Source: Amorphophallus konjac
Taxonomy: Eukaryota > Streptophyta > Magnoliopsida > Alismatales > Araceae
DNA length: 64,000 nt
NCBI GenBank assembly: GCA_022559845.1
Contig: CM040126.1
Coordinates: 46,060,458-46,124,457, forward strand
Reading direction: 5' to 3'
The translations under genes and the position numbers were made by a program. Positions 33,301-43,788 of the stretch are shown one piece after another. Numbering within the stretch: the first letter of the stretch is position 1; each line of letters begins with the position of its first letter. Under the pieces are notes generated by a model. The model did no database searches. It was not told where the DNA came from and saw nothing but the letters and a program-made list of their open reading frames with translations.

Positions 33301-36280
33301 TCACTCAGCCGGTTTGTCCCCCGGGCCCTCACTGTCACCAGCACCCTCCTGCCGCCTGGCTGGTGGTCCCATGGTGCTATGCTCCTCCTCCCAGGGTTGT
33401 CGCTGATCTACCTCCTCGTTCCTCCGACGTCCGGAAGAACTAGCTAAATAATCGCCGACCGATCCGCTCGGTGCTGCACTCCGAATGCTCCCCGCTGCCA
33501 CGCTTCGGGATCCACTCAGTCCCGGCCCACGGCTGATCGTCCGGATCGTTCGCTCCACGGCCCGCAGCTCAATCTTCAAATCGTGAATCTGAAGCCGTGC
33601 CGCCCGAGCCTCGGACCGGTATCTCTCAAGGTCCGCCGTCTGGGTAGCTGACCACTCTAGCTCCCCTCTCAGTCGGGCTACCTCTGCCCGCAGGTTCTCA
33701 GTCTCTCCCCGAGCTCGCTCCGCCTCAGCCACTGCTGCGGTCAGCTCTCTCGCCTGCAGTTTGCATTTTGCATTGTCGGTGTATTAAGCATTTAGTGCAT
33801 AAACATAAGCATTTTTTAAGTCAAGCATTTAGTGTCTTACCCGCTCTGCGAGGGTGGCCTCTGCCTCCTCGGTCCGAGCGACTGCTCGAGCAAACTCGGC
33901 ATCTCGCTCAGCTCTGCCCCTGGCAGGCTGTGACGACGAGGACGGTGCGTCTGGTCCCGCTCTTTGGGCTCCTTCGGCCCGCTGCATTTAGAAGTCAAAG
34001 TTAGTCACACTCGCACCATAAACATAAGCATTTAAGTCTGAGGTTCTAGGGAATCTCACCAGGAGCTCCAAAGCGGTCCGATACTCATCCCGCTGCTGGA
34101 TGGTGGCGTGAAGGAGTCCCTCGAGCTCGGCTATGCGTCCTTGAGGGTCTAGCTGCATTTAGAAAGCATGAGTTAGTGTACATATAGCTTTAATTTAGAC
34201 AAGGGTTAAGTTTAGAATTTCATACCGGTCGTCGGGTGCCTCTGAACACCTGGTCCCCGTACCGCTGCGAGTAGTCTTTGAGGTAAGCCTCGTCACTTTC
34301 TGCCCGATCCTTCATCGCCCGACCTCTCTTGTTCCAATCATGCACGTACTTGGCCTTTCGGGCGCACCAGTCCACGTTGCCGCTAATACCCTTGGAAGAC
34401 TTCCCCGGACGCTCGTCAATTCTGCGCGGGAACGTCACCTTCGGCTGATGTAATCCCCGAGTCCTCAGGATCAGTCGGTAGTGCAGGGGCTTGATGACGT
34501 TGATGCAGTGCAGCCATACATCTCGCCCACTGTACGCCAGGGATGCCTTAACCCATGGCTGTCCCTCGTGGCCCTTGTCTCGGTATGGGGTCCATCTCAC
34601 CTGAAAGTCATGTCAGTCCGTTTAGAAGCATTTAGAGGCATCTAAAAGCATTTTTAAGGCATGTAGAAGCATTTTAAGTTCGGAGCTCACCACCGTATGC
34701 GGGAATGAGTCTAGATCATCCTGGATTGCCCAGGTCAGTCTACTGATCGACCCCGTGTCCCTCACTACTACCCATCGCCTCGCGATTGGGGTCTGCTCAG
34801 GATGTAGCTGTGTACCTCGCCCAATCCCCGGGAGGTAGACGAAGCTCCAGATCTGCATTTTGGGTCGAGTGCCAACATATCAGTTGCATTCATGAATTGC
34901 ATTGCATAATCATATAAGAAGGCATTTAAGTTAAGTTTACCTGTAGGAAAGGCGAGAAGCCGCCCAGCATCGTCCGTCGGTCCGTGGTGCTGAGCGACTC
35001 GAAGAGGAAGGCAAGCGCTGCCGCTCCCCATGCGTACTTCCCCACTCTGCCCAGATCCTCCAGCAAGGGCAGCAGTCTACAACTAATCACATCAGCTCGA
35101 GTTGGAAAGAGCAGTTTCCCGAACAATAACATCAGGAACCGTCTCAGGACTCGGTCTCCTTCCTGTCCAGCCTCCGCAGCCACTCGTGGGCGTACTTGCT
35201 CAATCACCCTGTCTAGATGCTGCTCGGGTAGCTCGCCGACCGCTATCGCTGCTCCTCTCAATCCCAGGCTGTCTTGCAGTTTCGATCTCGAAAGCTGGGA
35301 CGATGTCTACCCCAGCCTGATCAAGTCCAGCCCTAGGAACCCCTGGGCTAGCTCTCTGTAGTCGCCGTATGTCCACCTAGTCACCGTTGCTCCGTGCACT
35401 CTCAATCCGGCGATCCTGGCCATGTCTTCCAGTGTTGGGATCATGTGACCCCAGGGGAAGATGAAAGCTCGGCTGATCGGATCCCATCTCTCATGGAGCG
35501 CGTACAGGAGTGGAGTGTCCGTTCTGATCTCCTCAATGCTCAGCACTTCAGCGAAGCCCATTGCAGCCAATCTCTCCCACTGGAACTCGGGCAATGCTTG
35601 GTACACTGCCCGGATCTGCAGCCAAGAAATCCTCGTTCTTCTTTTCCCCTGCACATGTAGAGCATAAGTCAGTCATTTGCATCATAAATTCATTGCATTG
35701 CATTAATATAATGAAAAATAACAAAAAATTGAATGATTGAAAAATCCCTAAAAATTATCTCTGCCTCTGGTTACTCTGACGGCCCTGTGGTGGTGCGTCA
35801 CAGCACCCTGACGCACCTAGGGTGGTGCGTCAGAGCTGTGACGGTCGCTGCAATGACCGTCACGTTGCCTGCAAAGGGGCGTTCTCCCCTTTGGTTCCCT
35901 TGGCTTCCCAAAATGGCCAAATGGCCTACAATCATTCCTAATGGGTTCTCAGGCCCATTTCTACCCCCCATTCATGCATACATGAACATAAAAATTAAAA
36001 TTTGAAATTTTAGGGGTGGGTGGCCTACCTCATGGTCTTGCCCTCTTTTCCTCTTCTTCTCTGGGGCTATGGCTTCCTCTCCTTCGTCGACGGCTTCCTC
36101 TCCTTTTTCCTCAGTCGTAGGAGGGTCCTCCTCCACCGTTGCTTCTACCGTTGCCGCCGGAGGGCTCGTCATCGATGGACTTTTTGCTCGTTCTATCCGG
36201 CGTCGGAGGTGCTTGATCGCTTTCATCTTCTTCCCTTTTCCCCTTGCCACGGGCGGACGGGGGAGCTCGTCGCCGGACAT
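33301..36280 (-). pseudogene. Seven-exon plant mobile domain (PMD)-like gene, antisense in D, one stop codon
   Basis: Exons on the minus strand: 36280-36029, 35648-34941, 34852-34691, 34600-34226, 34152-34060, 33981-33841 and 33753-33301. All introns have GT...AG ends, every exon length is a multiple of three, and the total is 728 codons with stop. Exon 1 is Lys/Glu-rich. Exons 2-4 carry the PMD/aminotransferase-like signature (RWDPISRAFIFPWGHMIPTL, LEDMARIAGLRVHG, LPLLEDLGRVGKYAWGAAAL, then a WLHCINVI region). Exons 5-7 are an Ala/Glu/Arg-rich coiled coil ending in a low-complexity tail. The only defect is TAG at 35309-35307 in exon 2, probably CAG originally. PMD proteins (MAIN/MAIL type) act in silencing and cell division in Arabidopsis. 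The role here is unknown. Confidence 0.75.
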
Positions 36281-37510
36281 CTTCACCGGTGGGAGGGTTT
36301 GCTCGGTGGTCTTGTGGGTTTTGTGTTTTGGGCGATTGAGTGTTGAATGGAAGGAATGACCATTCGGGTTTGTTTTTTTTGAATGCTCAGGAAATGTGAC
36401 GGTCTATCGTAGGACCGCCACACTTCTCTGACGCGTCTGCATTGGACCGTTAGGCCATTTGAATGCTACATTGGGGGATGTGAACTGCCAGACTTTGACG
36501 GCCCAATGTTGATCCGTCAGAACTGTCTAACGCACCCTTGTTAGACCGTTACAATTTTCAGAATGTTTTGATGAATAATAATGCTCCAATTGATGTTGAA
36601 TGATTGCATTTTTCATGGCCTATCTTTTAATGCAATTCATGTTTACAAATGGTTATGCCTCTAACCTTTCTTCATTTCATGAGATCCCACAAGTCATCAC
36701 GCCTCGCCTTTCGTCGAGCAGGTAAGTCAGGTACGGTATCCCGATTCCTTTATCCCTTGTTGCATTACTATATGTTATCTATGATATATTATCTCGAGAA
36801 CCGGCTGGTCATTCATGTGTCCAGGGATCTGATGTTCCTCTTAAACAAAAACGATGATGATCTAAGTGCACATGTTTAATCGTTGGATAGGCCGTTATGT
36901 TGGAAAAGTTTGGGGACGATGGTTCTGTCTTGCACGCCGTGGTTGCAGATAGTGTCCTGACCCTGGTTTCTCCGGTCTAGCAATATTATTCTCGAGTATC
37001 TTGTTATTTTATCTTTCTTTGCATTTGTTTTGATGATTTCTTTTCTTTTAGGCCAGCATGCATCACATGCATTTTTGAGCATTCATGAGCCTTCATTTGT
37101 CCGAGGTGTCTCAGTGATGGTGAATAACTATGTGTTCTTAATCTTGAGTGAGGAGAGTCATTCCACTCTGAGTTGGAAGGTTTCCTTCGGTCTTCTCGCT
37201 TGATTTGGTCAGCTGAAAATTCCTGTCTGGGGTTTAGTTAATCATCTCTTTCCTTTTCGTTGCTCCGGCGGCTAGCCGTGTTTCCCTTTCCTTAGTTGTT
37301 AGTTCCTCCAGACATGCGTCATTTGGTGGGCTATTTCCTTGTGAGTAGTTTGAGGTTTTTCGAAAAATTCCTGTTGCTTGTTGGTTGAGAACGGGTGTCG
37401 TTTGCCTTAACGCCTGGTTTTCAGTCCGCTCCGCTTCATTTCCGCTTCATCTCCATGTTCCATTTCACTTTCGCTTCACCTCTGCTCACTCCCCTGCAAA
37501 GAGGACGTTA
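36281..37510 (+). other. Element D 3' spacer between antisense gene and LTR
   Basis: Contains GACGGTC/GACCGTC repeat units at 36395-36450 and 36495-36560, then T-rich sequence. It is probably the promoter side of the antisense gene and the 3' untranslated part of D. No convincing coding frame. Confidence 0.5.
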
Positions 37511-37522
37511 AGGAGGGGCATC
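37511..37522 (+). promoter_or_regulatory. Element D polypurine tract
   Basis: AGGAGGGGCATC directly precedes TGTTGACACCC, a common arrangement at the 3' LTR of Tat elements. It fixes D on the plus strand. Confidence 0.75.
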
Positions 37523-39265
37523 TGTTGACACCCGTTTTATGACTAATAAGTTGGGTCATCTCCTTGTTCATTTTATATGATGCTCCGAGTTGTTCACTCT
37601 TTTGTTGAGCCTTTTTGGTCAATTTGAGGTTTATTTCATGAGTCATACCTCCTTGGTTGGGTCTGGTTCCTTATCCCTTTCCGCTGGATGAGGCTTAGCA
37701 AGCTCTCATTTTCATTTGAACTCTATTGTCTCTAACAATCCTTTGATGGGGCGTTACAGTCCTCTAACGCATCTTCCCTGGTGCGTTACATCCTTCCAGA
37801 GCCCTTAAGATTGAGGCTTCCTTTCAAGCTTATCTTTTGCCTATCCGTTGAGTGTGACGGTTTATCGTGCGACCGTTACCTTATTGTAACGCATCTGCTC
37901 TAGACCGTTACATTCATCTAGAGTCCAACGTTTGAAAACTTCCCCCATTAATCTTATCTTCTTAGAGGATGGGGTTGTGTGACGGTCCCTTCCTAGAGCG
38001 TTACATCATTGTGGCGGTCTATCGTGCAGCCGTTACATCAAATAGAGAGTCCTGCCAAGCCTGGCCTTTGCTCTGCCATTCCGTGATCGAACTAAGAGTT
38101 TGATTCTTTGGTTTCTCTTCCAAATTTCATCCTAAGAACCTTCTGTTTGTTTCTATGGACTCTTGGGAGTATTATCTTCAAGAGTTTGCTAAGAAACGTC
38201 CTACTTTCTAGCTGGATTATCCTCAACTCGAACCTAGACTTTGAGGGTCTATAAATAGAACCCTTGACTTCATGGCTTGGGGAGGAGAAATCTGGAGTTC
38301 GCGTTGAAGTGCTGTCGCATCCTGGAGCCAGAACCAACCACGGAGAACTACTTCCCATGTCCATCTACTTCCAAAGTCCAGGGAGTATCGGTTTCAAGGG
38401 TTTAATTCAGTCAAGTCATTGTTCTTAGTGCTTTTCCCTCTTCTAAGCAATCATAGCATTGTCCCTATCCATCTTTCCCGTTCTTTCATCTGTTGCATTC
38501 ATTTAAAACATCCTCCCATCTTTTAAAACGCCCCAGAGGGGTTAAAAAACCAACCTCCCCGGTATTTCCCTCTCCTTTTGCATGTTCATAAGTTCTTTGG
38601 ATTGTTGATACTACTTTGAGAAAGGGCTAATCTGGGTTATTTTTCTTCTGTTCTACACTCTTTTGCAGGTTTACAGAGTTCATATCACGAGGCCCAAGCT
38701 CTCTAGCCGGCTGGAAAGCTTGGAGATCAAAAGATTCCCAATCTTATTCTACAGTATCTCTGACGGTCTATCACAGGCGCGTTAGAGTGTTGTAGCGGTC
38801 TATCGTGGGACCGCCACAGTCCTGTGACGCACCATCCTTCGACCGTCACATCCCGCAGAGCTTCAGTTTCCTGATTGTTTTCTCTCTCCCATGGGCGGGT
38901 GCATCATCCTCCTATTCTAAGGTATTTATCAGGTCTTTGGCTTGTTTTTACCTTGGTGGCGATCACATATTTTCTTAGTTTGGACATTAACTTTTCTCTC
39001 TCATCATATCTCTTCTTTACTTTTGCTTGTTCCACCTCTACGGTGTGTTTTCCTTATTCCTTATTCCACGTCTCGGCGTGTGTTTTTCTTTCCTTGCTTA
39101 GTTTCGTTTTGATTGAGATAGCATGCCCATACTAGCTTATGTTGGTTGCCTAGGTTCATGACTCGCATGTTCATAGGTTGATTGATTTCATTACTTGGCT
39201 CATTATCTGCTCATAGTTGGCATCATAGCCCATCTTACAAAAGAAGGGGCACATTAAAACCAACA
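37523..39265 (+). repeat. Element D 3' LTR (right edge tentative)
   Basis: It begins TGTTGACACC. A TATAAATA box at 38250-38257 is in the right orientation. The likely end is CCAACA at 39265, giving inverted TGTTG/CAACA ends. GACGGTC/GACCGTC units recur at 37740-38040 and 38760-38850. Without the 5' LTR the end cannot be proved. Confidence 0.6.
38250..38257 (+). promoter_or_regulatory. TATA box of the D LTR
   Basis: TCTATAAATAGAA, a strong plant TATA context, about 730 bp into the LTR. Confidence 0.65.
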
Positions 39266-39581
39266 TCACTGTAAATCACCAATATCAAACGAGCCATGCT
39301 CTAACTATATATACACTCATTATAAATTTATTTGAGGTCCATTTAATTAACACTTAAGCAAAAACATGATTACAAACACATCCAGAAGTGGTAGGCCCAT
39401 TTTGTAAATATTTAAAACATAATTTATAATTTTCTATTTTGTAGAGTAAGTTCATAATTAATAAAAAAATAATACTTTGTCATCGTGCAAAACATAAATG
39501 GAAATAAGGGTATGTTTGCAATTAAAATTTATTTCATCAATACAATTTGTTTTATAACCTACGAGTTACGACATAACGAAA

Positions 39582-40307
39582 TCATCCTAGATATCCTATA
39601 ATAATAATCTCTAGACCACTGTCCGTTAACAGGGTTAAAGAATGAGGATATTGTCGGAGTGTCGTCATGGGACGACGGCGAATACACCACGGACGAGGGC
39701 GACGAACGCCCAACATGGCGTTTTTGGTGTACGGCATGGGGACGCACAACGCGGGCTCTGCGAAACCACCACCTTCCCGCTGTTGCTCCACACCCTGCGG
39801 ACCTCGACCGTACGTACGTGGAGCCCGACGTGGACATGGACGTGGTCGTCGAGGCACACGTCGATGTTGTTTCATTCGTCTTGCCGAAGGCCTCACCGAT
39901 GATGCGCTCAGAGGTACACGTGGAAAGACTATTGCATCGTCTATGGGGTCCGGGTCGATGTTGCATGCCGCACGTGATGCAGTTGCGCTTACAACATGTA
40001 CTGGACTCCAGCGTTCCGATGCATTATCTTGACGGTGCATTTCAAGTTGCGAGCCGTCAGTGGGATTCGCAGCCGGGTCCTCCATGGCGCGTTGAAGTAT
40101 GTCTCTTCTAAAAGCATGATAAGCCCTTGCATTCCTGACACGTCGCGGCGGCCTGGCCGGTGCCACGGACTCCCACGTGGAGGCGGGATTGCGGTTCACT
40201 TCACTGTCACCATCGTCATCTGTCGAGATCTCCTCAAGCTCCAATTGGTCGTCTTCCATTGCAGCAATTCGATCAATATCTTGCGTAAGGAGATCATCCG
40301 AAGTCAT
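39582..40307 (-). CDS. Unidentified ORF in element F
   Basis: ATG at 40307 lies 36 bases inside the primer-site-like sequence and opens a frame of about 241 codons. The N-terminus is acidic (EDDQLELEEISTDDDGD). The middle is mixed and the C-terminal half is very Arg/Pro-rich. No gag zinc knuckle or enzyme motif is visible. The block 39640-40200 is CpG-rich, unlike its AT-rich surroundings, and is open in several frames on both strands, so coding status is uncertain. Confidence 0.35.
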   Translation of the reverse strand: MTSDDLLTQDIDRIAAMEDDQLELEEISTDDDGDSEVNRNPASTWESVAPARPPRRVRNARAYHAFRRDILQRAMEDPAANPTDGSQLEMHRQDNASERWSPVHVVSATASRAACNIDPDPIDDAIVFPRVPLSASSVRPSARRMKQHRRVPRRPRPCPRRAPRTYGRGPQGVEQQREGGGFAEPALCVPMPYTKNAMLGVRRPRPWCIRRRPMTTLRQYPHSLTLLTDSGLEIIIIGYLG

Positions 40308-40343
40308 GCCTGGGAGAAGAATGCAACTTGGCTCTGATATCAA

Positions 40344-40656
40344 TGATAGAAAATTATTGTGGGGGACACAATGAGATGAGGAATACCTTGAGTTCGCATT
40401 CCAAAAACTCGAAGGTCGTAATAGGACAGCTACTAGAGTCGTTCTTGTAGAATCACGCTCCAAATTTCGACCTTTCGGTGATGAGACCGTAGAGTGAGAA
40501 CAAGAGAGAGGATATGTGTGAGAGATCACCTTTTTCGCGTGTGTTTTTCGGCCTTATTAGTCTCTTTTATAGACACAAAAAGGAAAGAGAAATGCATGTG
40601 CACGTAATGTCCGTTCGCGAACGGCTGCCCACTTCGTGGGCAGCAGTGCGTTAACA
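40344..40656 (-). repeat. LTR-like terminal block of F
   Basis: 313 bp with TG...CA ends. It contains two adjacent perfect palindromic elements at 40611-40644. Confidence 0.5.
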
Positions 40657-41329
40657 GATTGGAATCACATTCGGATCAAACAGATTTTCTAAACTTCAAA
40701 GTATTTAGAGAACTACAAGTGCTCATATGATCCACTCTAGGACCAGTGATGCAGTGGAACATACAACCGTGGCGTAGAAAGAGACAAGGAGGCAAACCGG
40801 CCTTGCAGAAATGGAAGAATAGGATGTAACTGGATGAAAAGCTAAACTGAACTGTTGGATGAAGGTCTGATGAAAATGAAACAGATCTGGTGGTTCATTT
40901 GGCTCAAAATTGTTGGTATGCTCTCAAGCAAAGAGTACTACAAACCAGCAGCACTTGATTCTCACATCATGGTGTACTAGTGGTATAAAATGGTCTGATC
41001 TATACCCACAATGAAACATTAACTCAAGTCCTTGTCTAACAACGATGAGGTTCACTATCTTAATTAGGAAAACAAAAATAAAAAATAAAAAAATCAAAGA
41101 GAACTCCAAAACTTGAATTTAATGGTGATGGATTCTGCATATTTTATCTTTTATGTTTCATGGTTGCGCTCAATTAGATCCTGCAGGGGAAATCATTACA
41201 CAGGTTATTATCGAGGGACACAAAGAAAGCTCGGTGACAGTTGCGATGTCCACTCCTAGCTTCATCTACCCTGCGCTGCAGATGAAAACGGGACAAATTA
41301 AGTATTGAGCTGGAAACAGAAACCAAGGT
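40657..41329. other. Intergenic, nothing recognised
   Basis: AT-rich sequence without a convincing coding frame, RNA gene or repeat. Confidence 0.4.
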
Positions 41330-41623
41330 GTTATTTGGTATCGGGATAAATTTTGAGGAGAATAGGTATAAGTCATTCTAGGATAATTTATGTCTAGTCT
41401 TATTCTCGTATGCGTTTGGTACATAATGGGTGAAACATAGTTAGAAAAATGGGGATAAGTCATTCTAACAAAAAGTTGGAATGACTTATCCCCGTTTCTA
41501 ACCTCAAAATCAGGGTTAACCTTATTTTTCTTAACCCGAGTTATCCCCGCCCATTTTAACGATACCAAACATAGAACAGAGATAGAGCGTGGATATCCCC
41601 GCTCTAACCCCGTACCAAACGAC
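41330..41623. mobile_element. MITE, probably hAT-like
   Basis: The ends GTTATTTGGTATCGGG and, inverted, GTCGTTTGGTACGGGG form imperfect terminal inverted repeats. Both sides are flanked by an AAGGT-containing copy ((A/C)CCAAGGT), consistent with an 8-9-bp TSD. An inner inverted repeat (GGGATAAGTCATTC and GAATGACTTATCCC, 41453-41500) makes a hairpin. There is no coding. Confidence 0.6.
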
Positions 41624-42905
41624 CCCCAAGGTTTGCTGGATCGCGTGTAATCCGGTATCGTATTATCTCGTAAAAATGATCTAGAATTATTTTTTAAAAT
41701 TTTAAATGACAAAAAATTAGTTTTACTGGCTGCTTTTTAAAATACCCATTTCTTTCCCTCTAAACTTTCTAAACCCTAATCCCTATGGCCTACCCATCCC
41801 TTCCCCTTCTTCGGACTCTTCATCGTCGGTGCTACCGTCACACGGGTGGAACTCCTCGGTGTGGACGGTGGTGAGGGAGCCCCACGAGTGTCGAGGAAGG
41901 CATGGCAACGTGCCGACATGTCAATTTTCTAGTGACATGGTCCGGCATGGCAGGTACAAGTCGACACACACCGATCCGGCAAACTATGACATAGATTGAA
42001 CTGTTAATTAGGGACTAATGACCTTGGCTGGAAGAAAAAAATTAAACTGTGACTTCTATATATTATTATTAGTAGTTAGGTTAGTTTATAATTGTTTTGT
42101 CATCTCTTAAAAATTTGAATGATTTAGTCCTTCAATTCAAAAGAGTGCTGGCGAGTTCCCAAAATTTATGCGAAAATTAAGGTTTACTAAAAATATTTTT
42201 TTAAGTGAAAATTTATGAAAGATAATTTCTTTGAAAGAAAAAGTACATACGTTGCAAACTTTGGGGGGGGGGGGGAATTGGGCAATAAAAACATACGTTT
42301 CCATTCTAAAGATGGGAACCAACTCACCAAGGCACAGGTCGGCGAGAGTCGAAAAAAAAAGTTAAAATTGTGTGTTGTGTGTGCGTGTGTGCGCGCGCGC
42401 GCGCGCGCGCGTGTGAGAGAGAGATTACTTTTTTCTGAAGATTATTTTCTAGGGAGAGAAATAGAAAAATTAAATTTTAAAAAGAAAAATAATATTCTAA
42501 ATAATATTTCTTATATTTTTAAATTATGTGTATATCGATTTGGGAAAATATTTTCCAAAAAGAATCTGGAGAATGCAAACGTCCCCCAAATTCGAGCTCA
42601 CGGTAAAAGTTGGTGCGTGGAAATTTATCATATTTAAAATTAAAAAAGTTCATATACAGTTTAACTTTTTATTTATCTCCTCTAACGTTCATGCCAGGCC
42701 ATTAGTTATTCAAAAGAATAATGTTTGTGTCCATCTCGGATGCTTAACTGTTCGAGACGGGATTGTGAGCAATGCAGTCATTCCCATGTGATCAATCTCA
42801 TCTTGAATGATTACGCGTCATTACACCCGTTTTCGTGTGATCAATCTCGTTCCGGATGATTACGTGTCTGGGACGAATAGTAATATTTATCCTATTCAAA
42901 AATAA
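41624..42905. other. Intergenic with simple repeats
   Basis: AT-rich DNA containing a G-run (about 42262-42276) and a GT/GC then GA microsatellite (about 42371-42424). No gene recognised. Confidence 0.5.
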
Positions 42906-43130
42906 CATAATAAGATCGCCTTTAGCACACTCATAACTCAAAGGACAAAATGTCAAAAACAAGTAATTTTTGTGTTTTATGTTACTAAACTCGCCTCTGT
43001 AACTCATTTGTGGTCCTTGTGGAGAGAGATTAGCACACTCATAACTCAAAGGACAAAATGTCAAAAACAAGTAGTCTTTGTGTTTTATGTTACTAAACCC
43101 GCCTCTGTAACTCAGTTGAGACTTGAGAGA
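42906..43130. repeat. Tandem duplication, about 114-bp unit
   Basis: The block starting AGCACACTCATAACTCAAAG is present at about 42920 and again at about 43032, nearly identical. Confidence 0.85.
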
Positions 43131-43149
43131 GAGAGAGAGAGAGATCTTG

Positions 43150-43450
43150 AATTTTGTTTGACAAAAAATTTTAAATACCGATTCGATAATCATGTAACGT
43201 TTCAGATTGGAACTGATCTCACGTTTAAATCACATGCTTCTTAATCAATTGAGTTAAGAAATTATACATATAATTTTATTTGTAAATATATTAAAAATTT
43301 TGTTTGACAAAAAATTTTAAATACTGATACGATAATCATGTAACGTTTCAGATTGAAATTGATCTCATATTTAAATCACATATTTCTTAGTCAATTGAGT
43401 TAATAAATTATATACACAATTTTATTTATAATAAATATATTAAAAATTTA
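43150..43450. repeat. Tandem duplication, about 150-bp unit
   Basis: Two copies of a block starting TTTTGTTTGACAAAAAATTT (about 43151 and 43299) with several substitutions. Each ends in AAATATATTAAAAA. It lies about 340 bp upstream of the host gene. Confidence 0.85.
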
Positions 43451-43788
43451 TTTTATATCTATACATTACAACATCATATCGTATTACCAACTAATGATCA
43501 GTGCAGTCGATTAGTCAAACCCTCCTAATCAGACCACGTGTTCCGTAGAATCTTAGATTAATAATATGTGTGAATAAAATGACCAAAACAACATTGTGTA
43601 ATATATCATATCTGTACTGTGTTTTCTCCATATATTACTCAACAGGGTATTATCTACATATATTCCACTCCTTAGGGACTGCAGCCAAAAATCTCTCAGT
43701 CGGATTTACCTATTTTTTTCAGCCCCGCATTTTTATCAAAAATTTTCTGCTCCCCGAACTCGCAAACTCTACTGCAACGGCACTCGGC

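Larger units (their letters stand above)
31338..39265 (+). mobile_element. Element D: 3' part of a Tat-like LTR retrotransposon with antisense genes
   Basis: The right end is an LTR (37523-39265) directly preceded by a purine tract on the plus strand. Between 31338 and 36280 are two spliced gene-like units on the minus strand, antisense to the element, as with Tat aORFs. A family of GACGGTC...GACCGTC repeats occurs throughout the internal region and inside the LTR, tying the parts together. gag, pol and the 5' LTR are expected left of element A, outside the window. The attribution is inference from layout. The alternative is a host gene locus with an adjacent solo LTR. Confidence 0.6.
39266..40656 (-). 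mobile_element. Element F: end of an LTR-type element, class uncertain
   Basis: On the minus strand a short LTR-like block (40656-40344) starts TGTTAACG and ends TCTATCA, directly followed by TTGATATCAGAGCC. That is one change away from the initiator-Met primer site. A minus-strand TATAAAAG at 40571-40564 fits a U3/R boundary. The internal part continues to the D LTR at 39265, where F may have been split by D. No second LTR was seen in the window. Confidence 0.5.

Noticed and set aside
36020..36359. Plus-strand frames opposite exon 1 of the antisense PMD gene
   Set aside because: The minus-strand frame has splice sites and joins the PMD coding sequence. The plus frames are shadows.
42215..42637. 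140-codon plus-strand frame
   Set aside because: It spans a G-run and a GC microsatellite in AT-rich DNA and has low-complexity translation.
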